From contig NZ_KL370848.1 of NCBI RefSeq assembly GCF_000702005.1, forward strand, positions 10,901-74,900: a stretch of 64,000 nt of DNA, written 5' to 3'. The DNA is from Selenomonas sp. ND2010. Its GTDB lineage: Bacteria; Bacillota; Negativicutes; Selenomonadales; Selenomonadaceae. Below are positions 51,693 through 61,350 of the stretch, piece after piece; the first letter of the stretch is position 1; each line of letters begins with the position of its first letter. Under the pieces are notes generated by a model. The model searched no databases. It had not been told where the DNA came from and saw nothing but the letters and a program-made list of their open reading frames with translations. The position numbers and the translations under genes were made by a program.

Positions 51693-54521
51693 CTATTGCA
51701 ACAGCTTCAGCACGCCGGAACTGTTCTGATTGGCCTGCGCGAGCATCGACTGCGAGGCTTGGGCCAGCACATTCGCCTTAGTATAGTCGGTCATTTCTTT
51801 GGCCATATTCGCGTCGCGGATGGTGGACTCGGAGGCAACCGTTCCCTCGCGCTGCGATACGATATTCTCCTCCGTCATCTTAAGCCGCATGTTCTGCGCA
51901 CCAACCAAACAATTCGCCCCAATCAGATAATTCAGCGCCTTATCCAACAGCCCCTCTTCATCCTTGGTGATATGTTTGCCACTGCGAGTAGTTCCTGCCC
52001 AGTTGCCTAATAGTTCCTCACGGCTCTTGCTGGTCATCACGTTGAAATCCGTCCAGTCCTGCGAACCAGCCTCATAGCCAAAGAGATGGTCCAGCGTGGT
52101 CTGGGGAATCTTTAGATGGATATTCATGCTCGCACGGTCTGTATGGTGGATAATCAAATCCTTCGCATAAATCTTGCGCTCGCCAATCTCCACATTATCC
52201 CAAACACCATCGGCAATCTTGGCTCCGCCGACATTATAGGTATCGTCCCATTGGTATTCGTAGAGAAGATTGCCACTCCTGTCCTTTGCATAACGCAGAT
52301 ACTCATCCGTCAACCGCCGCTCGTCATAGATAATCAATTTATCATCATCAGCTACCAACCGCATAAAGTGATTCAAGTCCGGGTCACTCCCCGTAAGCTC
52401 CGGTGTTGCCTGCTCAACGATTGCCTGCACTAACGAGGACGCATCCGTTACATTCGAGACATTGATATAAATATGTTTGATATCCTCCCCAGTCGGGTCA
52501 GCCTCCGGCCGTGGGCCCTCCGGCAAATCATCGGTAATAAAATGAAAATTAAATACCTGATTGTCACAGCTGGCGCAATACGCACGAAAGCCCTTGTTGT
52601 TGAGGAAGTCCGGTATCGAAAGAGTTGGATTTTCCGTAAACCACTTGCCGTAATCTAGCGTGTAAGAACGAAGCTGGCCTTCCGCTAAAAACAACCTTCC
52701 ATTGTTACCTCCAGCCCCCTCCCAAAGAGCTTTGAAGCTTATTCCAATAGTTTGACCACTACTATCCGTCGCCTTTTTGATTTGACTGGTATGATTATTT
52801 TTCGTTTTTTCTATAAATGTATCTGCAAAAGCCTCTCCAATTGATTTTCCATTTGCGACTGCAGTGCGCATGTCAGCTAAATCTATTACTGTCGAACCAC
52901 TAATCTTATACAGACTACTCAATGGCTCTGAGGAACCAGAATCAATAAATTCATAATAATTATTATAAAGTTGTTTAATAGGATTCTCAAACTTTGACTC
53001 CTCTCTACTACTCCAAGTAAGAGGATACATAATTGCTTTACCTTTTAAGTCGCTGATTAAATCTTCTACATTGGTATATCCTGATACATCTACAGTAGCA
53101 TAAGCATCATTTCGAGAAGACGTACCACTTAACGCTGTAGTTGATAAAAATTCATACGTCTTACCAACTATGCCGTCCGTTACTCGATAATCATTTCCTC
53201 CCTCACCTGCCTCATTAACAGTCAATTTCAATTGCCTATTACTCATATCCAACGAGAACGGTCCATACGAAACGGTACCTGAATAATCAACACCAACAGA
53301 AATTACGCCATTAGACGGTATAGACGGCGTCGGCGCACTATTTCCGGTGACAAACCTTAACATATATCTATCAGCCCATCTGTCAATAGTTATTCCAGTA
53401 TTCGCTACTAGACCATTCAGGCTAAACGTCGCTTGCTTACCAAACTGATGTGCTAACGAATCAGGGTCATTATCATCAAGTCCTGATGGATTTTTGCCGC
53501 CAGTAAAATTACTTGGACTACTAAAAAGGCCCGTAGGAGATGCCGCCTCCACCGTAGCCAAATAGCCCGTAAAACTTTTCCCCTTTATCATCGCCAAAGG
53601 TGATGATAAATAATATGCACCATTTGAATCTATACCATATCCTATATTAGTGGAGTCCTTAGATTTAATTGCTGCCAATACATCTTGCACAGAGTTACAG
53701 CTGTTAAGATCAATCTCATATATAATACTTCCTGGCTGAACAATCCTATCATCAGTGATATAGCCCCCGTACTCATTGTTGCTACTAGGTGTTTTTGTTA
53801 GTACAAATGTATAACTGCCTATTTCTAAAGACGTTCCATCTAACGAATCGACCGTAGTATACGAACTATTCAAGGTGAACATATAATCCGTTCCGCCTGT
53901 AAACGGAATCGCCGGCGAGAATCCTACACTATCTAACGTTGTCTGTTCTATCTTCGACGGCTGGAATAAATCAAACGGCCCCGTAATGCCATTAAGCGTC
54001 GGATAGACGTTCGGAATCACGTTTATCATATTCATGGCGTCACTGCCCTCGAGCAAGGAGGAATTGCTTTTGAGCACCCAGCTGCGAACGGTTTCTTCGA
54101 CGTGGTCGCCAACGAGCAGCCGGACGCCGTTGTAGTTTGTCTCCTGGGCAATGTCTTCGATTTGCTGATAGGCGTGATTGATTTCTTTCTGGATGGTCGC
54201 ACGGTCGACATCCGTGTTCGTATCGTTATCCGCATCGATGACTTTCTGCTTGATGGTCTTCATCAGTTCTATCTGTGACTGGATCGCTCCCTCGGCGACA
54301 TTCAAAAGAGCCTGGCCATTCTGAACGTTTTGTTCATCCTGGTCAAGCGCACGAATCCTCACCCGCATCCGCTCGGAAATCGAGTAACCCGACGCATCAT
54401 CGCCGGCGCCGGTTATGCGTTCGCCTAAGGCGAGTTTTTTCAGCTGCTTGCCGCCCTTGCTGATGTTTTTATTCAATTCACCCAGCGTCATCATCGACGC
54501 ACTGTTGTTGTTGATAATCAT
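51693..54521 (-). CDS. Very large flagellin (942 residues)
   Basis: Conserved flagellin ends are present: MIINNNSASMMTLGELNKNI, GERITGAGDDASGYSISERM and, at the C-terminus, VASESTIRDANMAKEMTDYT, LAQASQSMLAQANQNSSGVL. Between them lies a domain of roughly 700 residues (about 170-860), far longer than the usual flagellin insert. Part of this (about 52.7-53.95 kb) is noticeably more AT-rich than its surroundings and rich in Ser, Asn, Asp and Tyr codons, suggesting separate origin or rapid evolution. The start at 54521 lies eight bases after AAAGGA; an earlier ATG (54530) overlaps the ribosome site. It may be a minor, specialised or decorated filament subunit. Confidence 0.93.
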   Translation of the reverse strand: MIINNNSASMMTLGELNKNISKGGKQLKKLALGERITGAGDDASGYSISERMRVRIRALDQDEQNVQNGQALLNVAEGAIQSQIELMKTIKQKVIDADNDTNTDVDRATIQKEINHAYQQIEDIAQETNYNGVRLLVGDHVEETVRSWVLKSNSSLLEGSDAMNMINVIPNVYPTLNGITGPFDLFQPSKIEQTTLDSVGFSPAIPFTGGTDYMFTLNSSYTTVDSLDGTSLEIGSYTFVLTKTPSSNNEYGGYITDDRIVQPGSIIYEIDLNSCNSVQDVLAAIKSKDSTNIGYGIDSNGAYYLSSPLAMIKGKSFTGYLATVEAASPTGLFSSPSNFTGGKNPSGLDDNDPDSLAHQFGKQATFSLNGLVANTGITIDRWADRYMLRFVTGNSAPTPSIPSNGVISVGVDYSGTVSYGPFSLDMSNRQLKLTVNEAGEGGNDYRVTDGIVGKTYEFLSTTALSGTSSRNDAYATVDVSGYTNVEDLISDLKGKAIMYPLTWSSREESKFENPIKQLYNNYYEFIDSGSSEPLSSLYKISGSTVIDLADMRTAVANGKSIGEAFADTFIEKTKNNHTSQIKKATDSSGQTIGISFKALWEGAGGNNGRLFLAEGQLRSYTLDYGKWFTENPTLSIPDFLNNKGFRAYCASCDNQVFNFHFITDDLPEGPRPEADPTGEDIKHIYINVSNVTDASSLVQAIVEQATPELTGSDPDLNHFMRLVADDDKLIIYDERRLTDEYLRYAKDRSGNLLYEYQWDDTYNVGGAKIADGVWDNVEIGERKIYAKDLIIHHTDRASMNIHLKIPQTTLDHLFGYEAGSQDWTDFNVMTSKSREELLGNWAGTTRSGKHITKDEEGLLDKALNYLIGANCLVGAQNMRLKMTEENIVSQREGTVASESTIRDANMAKEMTDYTKANVLAQASQSMLAQANQNSSGVLKLLQ

Positions 54522-54601
54522 AGCGCCCATCCTTTGAAGCTATTTTTACAGACACCTCTATAATAATATCGAATAAATCAGCGAAAAAAATAAGTAGTAA
54601 T

Positions 54602-54633
54602 ATAAAAAAAGCCTTCCCCAGAGGGGAAGGCTA
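54602..54633 (-). terminator. Terminator of the NhaC gene
   Basis: A nine-pair perfect stem GCCTTCCCC/GGGGAAGGC with a three-base loop is followed on the minus strand by seven T residues. Confidence 0.92.
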
Positions 54634-54643
54634 TATGTTGTTA

Positions 54644-56152
54644 TTATTTTTCAAGCGATGGCACCTTGGTCAGGATGGCGGCCATTACAGCTACCAGGCA
54701 GGCCAAGGCGGCGCCAAGGCCAAGCCAGCCATTGGCGGTGATGCCGTCAACTACATAACCAGCTACACAGCAGCCCGCTACCGTCATGACGTATGGCAGC
54801 TGTGTGTTGACGTGGTCAATGTGATGACACTGGGCACCGGCCGACGCGAGGATTGTCGTATCGGAAATCGGCGAAGCATGGTCGCCGCCGACAGCACCAG
54901 ACAGGATAGCTGCTACACAGACGACGAGCATATTCGGGTCCATACCGACAACTGCTACCGCAATCGGGATAAGGATACCAAACGTTCCCCAGGACGTTCC
55001 CGTTGCAAAGGCCAGGCCCATAGCCACGAGGAAGAAAATCGGCGGCAGGAACATGATAAGCGATGCGTTGGCACTGACGATACCGCCAACGAAACCACCA
55101 AGGTTCAGATATTTATCACTGCAGATACCCGAAAGCGTCCAGGCAAGGCAGAGGATAAAGATAGCCGGCGTCATGGCCTTGAAGCCCCAGCCGAAACTGT
55201 CACAGAAGGCATTGAACGAAATGACTTTGCGCGGCAGATAGAGGAAGCCTGTAAAGATAAACGCGATAAAGGAACCAAGTACCAAAGACTTCGAAGAATC
55301 GCAGTTCGCAAAGGCATCGGCGATGCTCTTGCCCTCATGAATGCCGCCCGTGTAAAGCATGCCATAAACGCAGGCCGCAATCAGAACGAATAACGGCAGC
55401 AACAGATCGATGATTTTGCCATTGCCTTCCTCTTCATGCTTGATGCCTGTCGTATCCTGATATTCTTTGGGAACGACAAAGTTCTCATTGCTTTCGCGGA
55501 CGCTCTTAGCCATCGTGCTGTAGTCACGGCCCGTCCAAATCAGGAAAACCATAAAGATAAGCGTCAGCCACGCGTAGAGATTGAACGGAATCGTCTGCAG
55601 GAACAGCGAGAAGCCATCGATCTCACTGCCCTCCGGCAGCGAGGAACCTACCGCAGCCGCCCAGCTCGATACCGGAGCGATGATGCAGATTGGTGCCGCC
55701 GTCGCATCGATGATATACGCGAGCTTCGTGCGCGCAATCTTGAATTTATCGGTGACCGGACGCATGACCGTACCGACCGTCAGACAGTTGAAATAATCAT
55801 CGATGAAGATGACCAGTCCCAAGAGCGCCGTAACCAGCGAAGCACTACGCTTGCCATTGATTGCCTTGGCTGCCCATTCTCCATAGGCGCGGGTTGCACC
55901 ACTGCGCGTGATAGCCGCCACGAGAATACCGAGGATGACCAGGAATACGAGAATGTTGACATTGCCGCCAACTTTATCCGACATGACGGCAAACATCGTC
56001 AGGATAGCTTCCAGGATGTTGCCGCCCGTAAAGAGCAGGGCTCCGGAAAAAATACCGATAATCAGCGACATATAAACTTCTTTCGTCCAGAGAGCCAGCG
56101 CAATCGTGATGACTGGTGGCAATACAGACCAGACGGATTCTGCCATGAACAT
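54644..56152 (-). CDS. NhaC-family Na+/H+ antiporter
   Basis: The 502-residue protein has about twelve membrane helices and NhaC signatures: IFIDDYFNCLTVGTVMRPVT, ATAAPICIIAPVSSW, GLAFATGTSWGTFGI and GGDHASPISDTTILAS. NhaC-type carriers exchange sodium (or an organic acid pair such as malate/lactate) for protons. Two starts (56152 and 56146) are near AAGGTAGG. It is transcribed alone with its own terminator. Confidence 0.93.
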   Translation of the reverse strand: MFMAESVWSVLPPVITIALALWTKEVYMSLIIGIFSGALLFTGGNILEAILTMFAVMSDKVGGNVNILVFLVILGILVAAITRSGATRAYGEWAAKAINGKRSASLVTALLGLVIFIDDYFNCLTVGTVMRPVTDKFKIARTKLAYIIDATAAPICIIAPVSSWAAAVGSSLPEGSEIDGFSLFLQTIPFNLYAWLTLIFMVFLIWTGRDYSTMAKSVRESNENFVVPKEYQDTTGIKHEEEGNGKIIDLLLPLFVLIAACVYGMLYTGGIHEGKSIADAFANCDSSKSLVLGSFIAFIFTGFLYLPRKVISFNAFCDSFGWGFKAMTPAIFILCLAWTLSGICSDKYLNLGGFVGGIVSANASLIMFLPPIFFLVAMGLAFATGTSWGTFGILIPIAVAVVGMDPNMLVVCVAAILSGAVGGDHASPISDTTILASAGAQCHHIDHVNTQLPYVMTVAGCCVAGYVVDGITANGWLGLGAALACLVAVMAAILTKVPSLEK

Positions 56153-56258
56153 AACCTACCTTCTGTTATACTTGTACATTACAACATTACAATATTACAA
56201 ACTTTGTTTTTTCACGTGTACTATTGTATAACATTTTTTGCATAGTATCAATAAAAAA

Positions 56259-57140
56259 TTAAGCATTTTTTGCAATCTTTGTGAATTCATCCGCGAGCTT
56301 CGCAAACTCCTCGAGCGAGAGCGTCTCACCGCGGCGTGTCATTTCAATGCCAGCGGCCTCCATCACATCGCGGACCTGCTCCTTCGGGAAACCGCCTCCC
56401 TTCAAGGCATTCGAAAGAGTTTTGCGGCGCTGGCCAAAGGCTGCCTTTACCACCCGGAAGAACATCTTCTCGTCCATGACGTCAACGGCTGGCGTTTCAC
56501 GAACCTTGCAGGCGATGACGACGCTGTCGACTTCCGGCGCGGGGATAAAGGAACGCGGTGGAACGTCGAGGACAATTTCCGGTTCCGTATAATACTGGAC
56601 GGCTACCGACAGGGCACCATAGGTACGGGACCCCGGCTTAGCAATCATGCGCTCAGCGACTTCCTTCTGTACCATCGTGACCATGCGCGTAATCGGCAGA
56701 TGGCGCTCCAAAAGCGTCATGAGAATCGGCGTCGTGATATAGTACGGCAGGTTAGCCGCTACCTTGAACGGCCCCTCCCCCATGATTTCCGGAATGTTCA
56801 CCTTGAGGATATCTCCCGGCACGATGGTGACGTTGTCATAGGCCTTGAGCGTCTCCGCCAGCACTGCTGGCAGTTTCTTATCCAGCTCGACCGCTGTAAC
56901 CTCGGCACCAGCCTCGGCAAGGCCTTGGGTCAGCGTACCGATTCCCGGGCCGATTTCCAGTACACGTTCTCCCGGCTGAATCTCAGCTGCATCGACAATG
57001 CCCTGCACGATGCTCGCATCAATCAGGAAGTTCTGGCCGAGTTTCTTGCTCATGCGCAGGCCAAAAGCCTTCAGAATATGATTGGTTACGGAACGGCTGG
57101 CAATTTTCGGCTGCAAAATTTCTTCATCCTGGTGGTTCAT
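56259..57140 (-). CDS. rsmA: 16S rRNA dimethyladenosine transferase
   Basis: The 293-residue enzyme has the SAM motif VLEIGPGIGTLTQGLAEAG, the acidic VELDKKL, and the catalytic NLPYYITTPIL (motif IV). It dimethylates two adjacent adenosines of helix 45 during 30S maturation. Its ATG overlaps the rnmV stop (ATGA), and GGAGG lies within the rnmV 3-prime end, so translation is coupled. rnmV-rsmA is a conserved Firmicute order. Confidence 0.97.
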   Translation of the reverse strand: MNHQDEEILQPKIASRSVTNHILKAFGLRMSKKLGQNFLIDASIVQGIVDAAEIQPGERVLEIGPGIGTLTQGLAEAGAEVTAVELDKKLPAVLAETLKAYDNVTIVPGDILKVNIPEIMGEGPFKVAANLPYYITTPILMTLLERHLPITRMVTMVQKEVAERMIAKPGSRTYGALSVAVQYYTEPEIVLDVPPRSFIPAPEVDSVVIACKVRETPAVDVMDEKMFFRVVKAAFGQRRKTLSNALKGGGFPKEQVRDVMEAAGIEMTRRGETLSLEEFAKLADEFTKIAKNA

Positions 57141-57682
57141 ACTTCCTCCTTATCAAGCTGCGCCACGGCGTCAGCAAATTCTTCTCTCGTTACTCCATAG
57201 TGATTGAGCCGTTTCAAAAAGGTCTTGGCATTAGCAAAACCAAGACCGAGGATTGCGCCCAAGCGGGCACGGCGCTGGCTGGCGCTTTTCGCGCCCGACA
57301 GGTCGTGCTTGATGAGGTCCGCGCCCGTGAAATTCTTCGTCGGCTCCCAGTCCAGCGTACGCACTTTTTCCAGCGCCTTGCGGATGGCATCGGGCTTGGC
57401 CTGTTCGATGCCGATATCATCGTTATCCGTAGCATCTTCTACCGGCACAAAGGCGTGCTTGGCATTCGGGAAACGGCGCGAAAGATACAGACGAATGCGC
57501 TCGCCAGCCGAATCCGGATCGGTCATGATGATGATGCCGCGTTTCTTGTAGGCTTGCTCGATATTCTTGAGAGCTTGTGGCTTTAGGTTAAAGCCCTCGG
57601 TGATGATGCAGTCGGCCTCGACTGCTTTGTCGATGGCCACCACATCCATTTTACCCTCGACAACTAATACTTCTTTTATCAT
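57137..57682 (-). CDS. rnmV: Ribonuclease M5
   Basis: The 181-residue protein is a Toprim nuclease with VVEGKMDVVAIDKA (metal Glu) and IIMTDPDSAGERIRLYLSRR (metal Asp pair), followed by the M5 C-terminal region (SLRARLGAILGLG-like helices). It cleaves the 5S rRNA precursor. ACGAGGAG lies four bases before the ATG. Confidence 0.95.
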   Translation of the reverse strand: MIKEVLVVEGKMDVVAIDKAVEADCIITEGFNLKPQALKNIEQAYKKRGIIIMTDPDSAGERIRLYLSRRFPNAKHAFVPVEDATDNDDIGIEQAKPDAIRKALEKVRTLDWEPTKNFTGADLIKHDLSGAKSASQRRARLGAILGLGFANAKTFLKRLNHYGVTREEFADAVAQLDKEEV

Positions 57683-57705
57683 AAAACTCCTCGTATCCTT
57701 CCGGT

Positions 57706-58377
57706 TTAAAGTACAGTCTTGACCGCCTCATAGACCTCGTCATGAATTGCCGCAATGCTGCGGGGCTCGCCGCCTTCACTGCAGATGACTTTTGACCAGT
57801 CATATTTGGCCGCCAGTTCCAGATAGGCCGCATGGCAGCGGTGCAGATAACTGGTATCCTTTTCGTGGATATCCTTCTCTGCCCCTGTTTCCTTGGCCCG
57901 GGCCGCAATGAGCTTGTCGGCAACATGGGGGGCCATATCGAGAAATACGACTTTGTCGGGGACAGGCAGACCGATTTTCACGAACTCGAAATCCCAAAGC
58001 CAGTCGAGGAACGCTTCGCGCTCCTTGGCATCGGTGAGCTTAACGGCCTGATGGACCATGTTGCTTGTCGTATAGCGGTCAGCCAGGATGATATCGCCAT
58101 TGTCGTAGAATTCTTTCCACTTCATGCGGAACGACGCATAACGGTCAACGGCGAAAAAAGTCGAGGCCGCAAAAGCGTTGACATCCTCGGCATGGCCGCC
58201 AAAGTCCCCGCGCAGGTACATGCGCACCAGCATTGACGAGTCGGCCTCATAATCGGGGAACTCGATGCGATGGACGCGATAGCCATCCCGGACCAAATGG
58301 TCGTAAAGGGCCTTGGTCTGCGTGGCCTTGCCCGAGCCATCGCCGGCTTCTATAATGATGAGTTTTCCTTTGCTCAC
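57706..58377 (-). CDS. Thymidylate-kinase-like enzyme
   Basis: The 223-residue P-loop protein has IEAGDGSGKATQTKAL (Walker A), the DRYTTSNMVHQA segment corresponding to the dTMP-kinase DRY motif, and VVFLDMAPHVADKLI. Tmk phosphorylates dTMP to dTDP. The form GDGSGKATQT is that of the clostridial type. The gene begins at GTG 58377, overlapping the stop of the decarboxylase gene (GTGA), which is the common Firmicute arrangement. It may be the only Tmk or an additional nucleotide kinase. Confidence 0.85.
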   Translation of the reverse strand: MSKGKLIIIEAGDGSGKATQTKALYDHLVRDGYRVHRIEFPDYEADSSMLVRMYLRGDFGGHAEDVNAFAASTFFAVDRYASFRMKWKEFYDNGDIILADRYTTSNMVHQAVKLTDAKEREAFLDWLWDFEFVKIGLPVPDKVVFLDMAPHVADKLIAARAKETGAEKDIHEKDTSYLHRCHAAYLELAAKYDWSKVICSEGGEPRSIAAIHDEVYEAVKTVL

Positions 58378-59852
58378 GATTCTTTCACTACCTTTAATGT
58401 CTCTAGATTGGTATCCTGCGGCCCCACTACTTTGAGCCCGAGCTGCTGCATGGCACGAATATAGGCAAGACTTGATGGGTCAATTCTATCCCCCGGCGCC
58501 AGTATCGGAATCCCCGGCGGATAGAACATCAACTGCTCTGCGGCGATGCGCCCTGCCGCCCTGTCAAAAGGAACCTGCTCATAGGCGGCAAAGAAGGCCT
58601 CCCGCGGCGTCATGCCAAGTTCTGGCACGGCAGGAAGCTTTGCCGGAACCGAGAATCTTTCCCCTGCGGAAAAACGCGCCGAAAGTTTTTTCAGAGCCTC
58701 CAGCAAAACAGCCGTCTCATGCTCCGTATCCGCATACGAAATAATAAATAGCAAATTATAGGCATCGGAAAGCTCGCATTGAATCTTGTACTCATGACGC
58801 AAGACTTCTTCGGCCTGTGGCCCGCTGATGCCCAGCTCCCGAAGGCTAACCGTAACTTTCGTGAGGTCAAGGCCCGACGCCCCTTCTGTCTGCAGATAAT
58901 CAGCTCCAAAGGACCACAGCCCATCGATCCGATTGATATCCTGGCGGAGTTTTTCCGCGAGTTTCACCGCACGGCCAACTTTCTCGGCGCCATCTTCAGC
59001 CAGCTGCAGACGGGCGATGTCAAGTGACGCGAGCAATAACTGATTGGGACTTGTCGACTGCAAAAGGCTTGCTGCCTGACGGACACGCTCCGCGCGCACG
59101 CGCGGCCCCTTGACGAGCAGCATGGAAGTCTGCGTAAGGCTTCCGACAATCTTATGCGTACTTTGCGCCGCCATGTCAGCCCCGGCGTCGATGGCCTGCG
59201 GTGGCAATTTATCCGAAAACTTCAGATGCGGACCATGGGCTTCATCCACGAGCAGCAGCATGCCATGCGCGTGCAATTCGTCAGCAATGGCCGATAAATC
59301 CACGGTGACCCCATAATAGGTCGGATAGACCAGTGCCAATGCCTTAGCCTCGGGATGCTCGGCAATAGCCCTGCGAATATCGCTTAGGCGCAAGCCCATG
59401 GCAATGCCAAGCCGTTCGTCGATTTCCGGCTGGATAAAGACAGGCTTTGCCCCTACCAGAATGATGCCGCCAATCATCGAACGGTGTGCATTGCGCGGAA
59501 CCAGCACGGTATCCCCAGGACGGAGCGCCGCCATCAGCATTGTATGGATGGCACCGCTCGTGCCGTTAATCATAAAATAGGCCGCATCGGCACCATAAAG
59601 CTCCGCGGCTAGTTCCTGCGCTTCGCGGATGCACATCGTCGGCTCATGGAGGTCGTCGAGTTCCTCCATCAGCGAGACTTCCTCGCGAAGTCCCTCCTCC
59701 GTAATGAGATTTTTGAGCAGTGGATGCGCGCCGAGCCCCTGTTTATGTCCCGGCGTATGAAAAGCGAGAGCGCCGTCTCGCGCGTAAGCCTGCATAGCCT
59801 CCGCAATCGGCGCTCTTAGCTGATTTGATTGGATTGAACGATCTTTTTTCAT
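58374..59852 (-). CDS. PLP-dependent Orn/Lys/Arg decarboxylase family protein
   Basis: The 492-residue protein has FHTPGHKQGLG at the N-terminus, the PLP-aldimine lysine in STHKIVGSL (about residue 234), DEAHGPHLKF with the pyridine-binding Asp, and MINGTSGAIHTML. It belongs to the fold-type I group of lysine, ornithine and arginine decarboxylases; substrate cannot be decided. The ATG 59852 overlaps the kinase stop (TGATG); a GTG one codon earlier is also possible. The position just upstream of the tmk-like gene matches yaaO-tmk type order in Firmicutes. Confidence 0.88.
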   Translation of the reverse strand: MKKDRSIQSNQLRAPIAEAMQAYARDGALAFHTPGHKQGLGAHPLLKNLITEEGLREEVSLMEELDDLHEPTMCIREAQELAAELYGADAAYFMINGTSGAIHTMLMAALRPGDTVLVPRNAHRSMIGGIILVGAKPVFIQPEIDERLGIAMGLRLSDIRRAIAEHPEAKALALVYPTYYGVTVDLSAIADELHAHGMLLLVDEAHGPHLKFSDKLPPQAIDAGADMAAQSTHKIVGSLTQTSMLLVKGPRVRAERVRQAASLLQSTSPNQLLLASLDIARLQLAEDGAEKVGRAVKLAEKLRQDINRIDGLWSFGADYLQTEGASGLDLTKVTVSLRELGISGPQAEEVLRHEYKIQCELSDAYNLLFIISYADTEHETAVLLEALKKLSARFSAGERFSVPAKLPAVPELGMTPREAFFAAYEQVPFDRAAGRIAAEQLMFYPPGIPILAPGDRIDPSSLAYIRAMQQLGLKVVGPQDTNLETLKVVKES

Positions 59853-61129
59853 CACGATTTTTTACCCTTATCGGGAGTGTTGATTACCTTTACGTCTTCC
59901 TTCTTGGCACCAGGAAGCTTGTTGGGTACGCGCAGATGTATGCGGGTGCCCTTGCCAATAGTAGACAGCACATTGAGGTCCGCACCGATAATCTTGGCGC
60001 GCTCCTTCATGCCCATAATGCCAAACTGTCCGGCATGATCCGTACCATCTGCCAGGATTTCGCCCGCCGGAACATCGGGAATCTCGGGGTCAGCCTCCGC
60101 ATCGAAGCCCTTGCCCTCATCCTCTACCAATACCGACAAGGCCTGCGGCTGGTATAACAGGCGAACCCGCGCCTTATCCGTTCCCGCGTGATGCGCGACA
60201 TTGTTCAAAGCCTCCTGCACCACACGGAAAATGGCAATCTCTACGTGTTTCGGCAAATCATACGATTTGCCATCGACACTGAAATCCGTCGACAGAATGC
60301 CACGGGAAGCCAGCCGTCCCACCAGCTGATTGATTGCCGGGGCTAGTCCCAAGTCATCCAGCGCCATCGGACGCATGTCGAAGATAACCTGACGCACATT
60401 GCTCAAGCAGTCACGAATCTGCTGCCGCAGCTCCTGCAAGGTACGCTTAGCTTCTTCCGGGTCATAATCAATGAGTTTTTCCGCAATCGAGGTCTGGAAA
60501 ATGAGGTTTGCCAAATCCTGCGCCGGGCCATCGTGAATCTCTCGCGAGACACGATAGCGTTCCTCTTCCTGCGCCTTGATGATGCGCGCCCCAACGAACT
60601 TATCCTTCTGGACCGCTTCGATTTTCCAGACTACCCCGCTGACCTGCGAGCTCAAATACGAAAGCACCGAGCCAATCGCCAGTGCCAGATGCTCTGCCTG
60701 AACCAGCATCACCTGCAAATGGCGCAGGCGAAGTTCCAGTTTGTCACGCTGCTGTCGCAGGGCCTGTTCCTTCTCCCTCTCGACACCGAGCTCAACCTGG
60801 ACGTTCTTGACTGCTTCATAGCTGGCACGGATTTTCTCTTCGGAATAATCCTGGAAATTGCCGCTGACCATGACCAGATGCTGTTTTTCCCGCTGCTCTT
60901 TCTTCGCCAGCTCATCCACCCGGTCAATCGTCTGCCGCGCCTGCTCTTTTAATTCCTGCAGCTGCTTTTTACTATTTTCAACCTCTGTACGGGCTGTTTC
61001 GTATATTTCAAAAATCTGCGATTTACTATTTTCAATCGTGTCAATGGTATTCGTCAGGATGCTTTTCAGGGAACCTTCCTTGATACCACCATTGCCATCC
61101 ATCAGGGATTCATTGTTGAGGGCTGCCAT
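59852..61129 (-). CDS. Cytoplasmic sensor histidine kinase, DegS-like
   Basis: The 425-residue protein has no membrane helix. A long N-terminal coiled coil (about 25-140, many heptads such as LQELKEQARQTIDRVDEL) leads into a HisKA_3 dimerisation domain with the phosphorylated His199 in RYRVSREIHDGPAQDLAN, and a HATPase with VVQEALNNVAHHAG, EDEGKGFD and GQFGIMGMKERA. DegS-type kinases phosphorylate a NarL/DegU response regulator, which is not in the window. GGGAGG lies six bases before the ATG. Confidence 0.92.
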   Translation of the reverse strand: MAALNNESLMDGNGGIKEGSLKSILTNTIDTIENSKSQIFEIYETARTEVENSKKQLQELKEQARQTIDRVDELAKKEQREKQHLVMVSGNFQDYSEEKIRASYEAVKNVQVELGVEREKEQALRQQRDKLELRLRHLQVMLVQAEHLALAIGSVLSYLSSQVSGVVWKIEAVQKDKFVGARIIKAQEEERYRVSREIHDGPAQDLANLIFQTSIAEKLIDYDPEEAKRTLQELRQQIRDCLSNVRQVIFDMRPMALDDLGLAPAINQLVGRLASRGILSTDFSVDGKSYDLPKHVEIAIFRVVQEALNNVAHHAGTDKARVRLLYQPQALSVLVEDEGKGFDAEADPEIPDVPAGEILADGTDHAGQFGIMGMKERAKIIGADLNVLSTIGKGTRIHLRVPNKLPGAKKEDVKVINTPDKGKKS

Positions 61130-61146
61130 ACTGTTCCTCCCTATTT

Positions 61147-61350
61147 TTACTTCTTATGCCGCTTGTTAAACCAGCGAATTACCAGCAACCCCAAAATCGC
61201 TCCTGCCAAAATCTGCAAGTCCGACATCCTGAATAAGGAATCCGCTCCGTTTTCCTGGACCTTTGTATAAATTGCACCAATTACCAGCAATACCACCAGT
61301 AAATTGGATATTGCTTTGCCATGTTGTTTCAAGAAAGAAATACTGCTCAC
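61147..61350 (-). CDS. Small membrane protein, start codon uncertain
   Basis: The frame encodes about 64-67 residues with two membrane helices (AISNLLVVLLVIGAIYTKV and LQILAGAILGLLVIRWF) and a basic tail. A perfect GGAGG lies at 61350-61354, but the in-frame GTG 61350 overlaps it. Counting eight bases from the site the codon is ATT (61341-61339), a rare start. No ATG is in frame before residue 42. It lies 17 bp upstream of the DegS-like kinase gene and is probably cotranscribed with it. Function unknown. Confidence 0.6.
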   Translation of the reverse strand: MSSISFLKQHGKAISNLLVVLLVIGAIYTKVQENGADSLFRMSDLQILAGAILGLLVIRWFNKRHKK

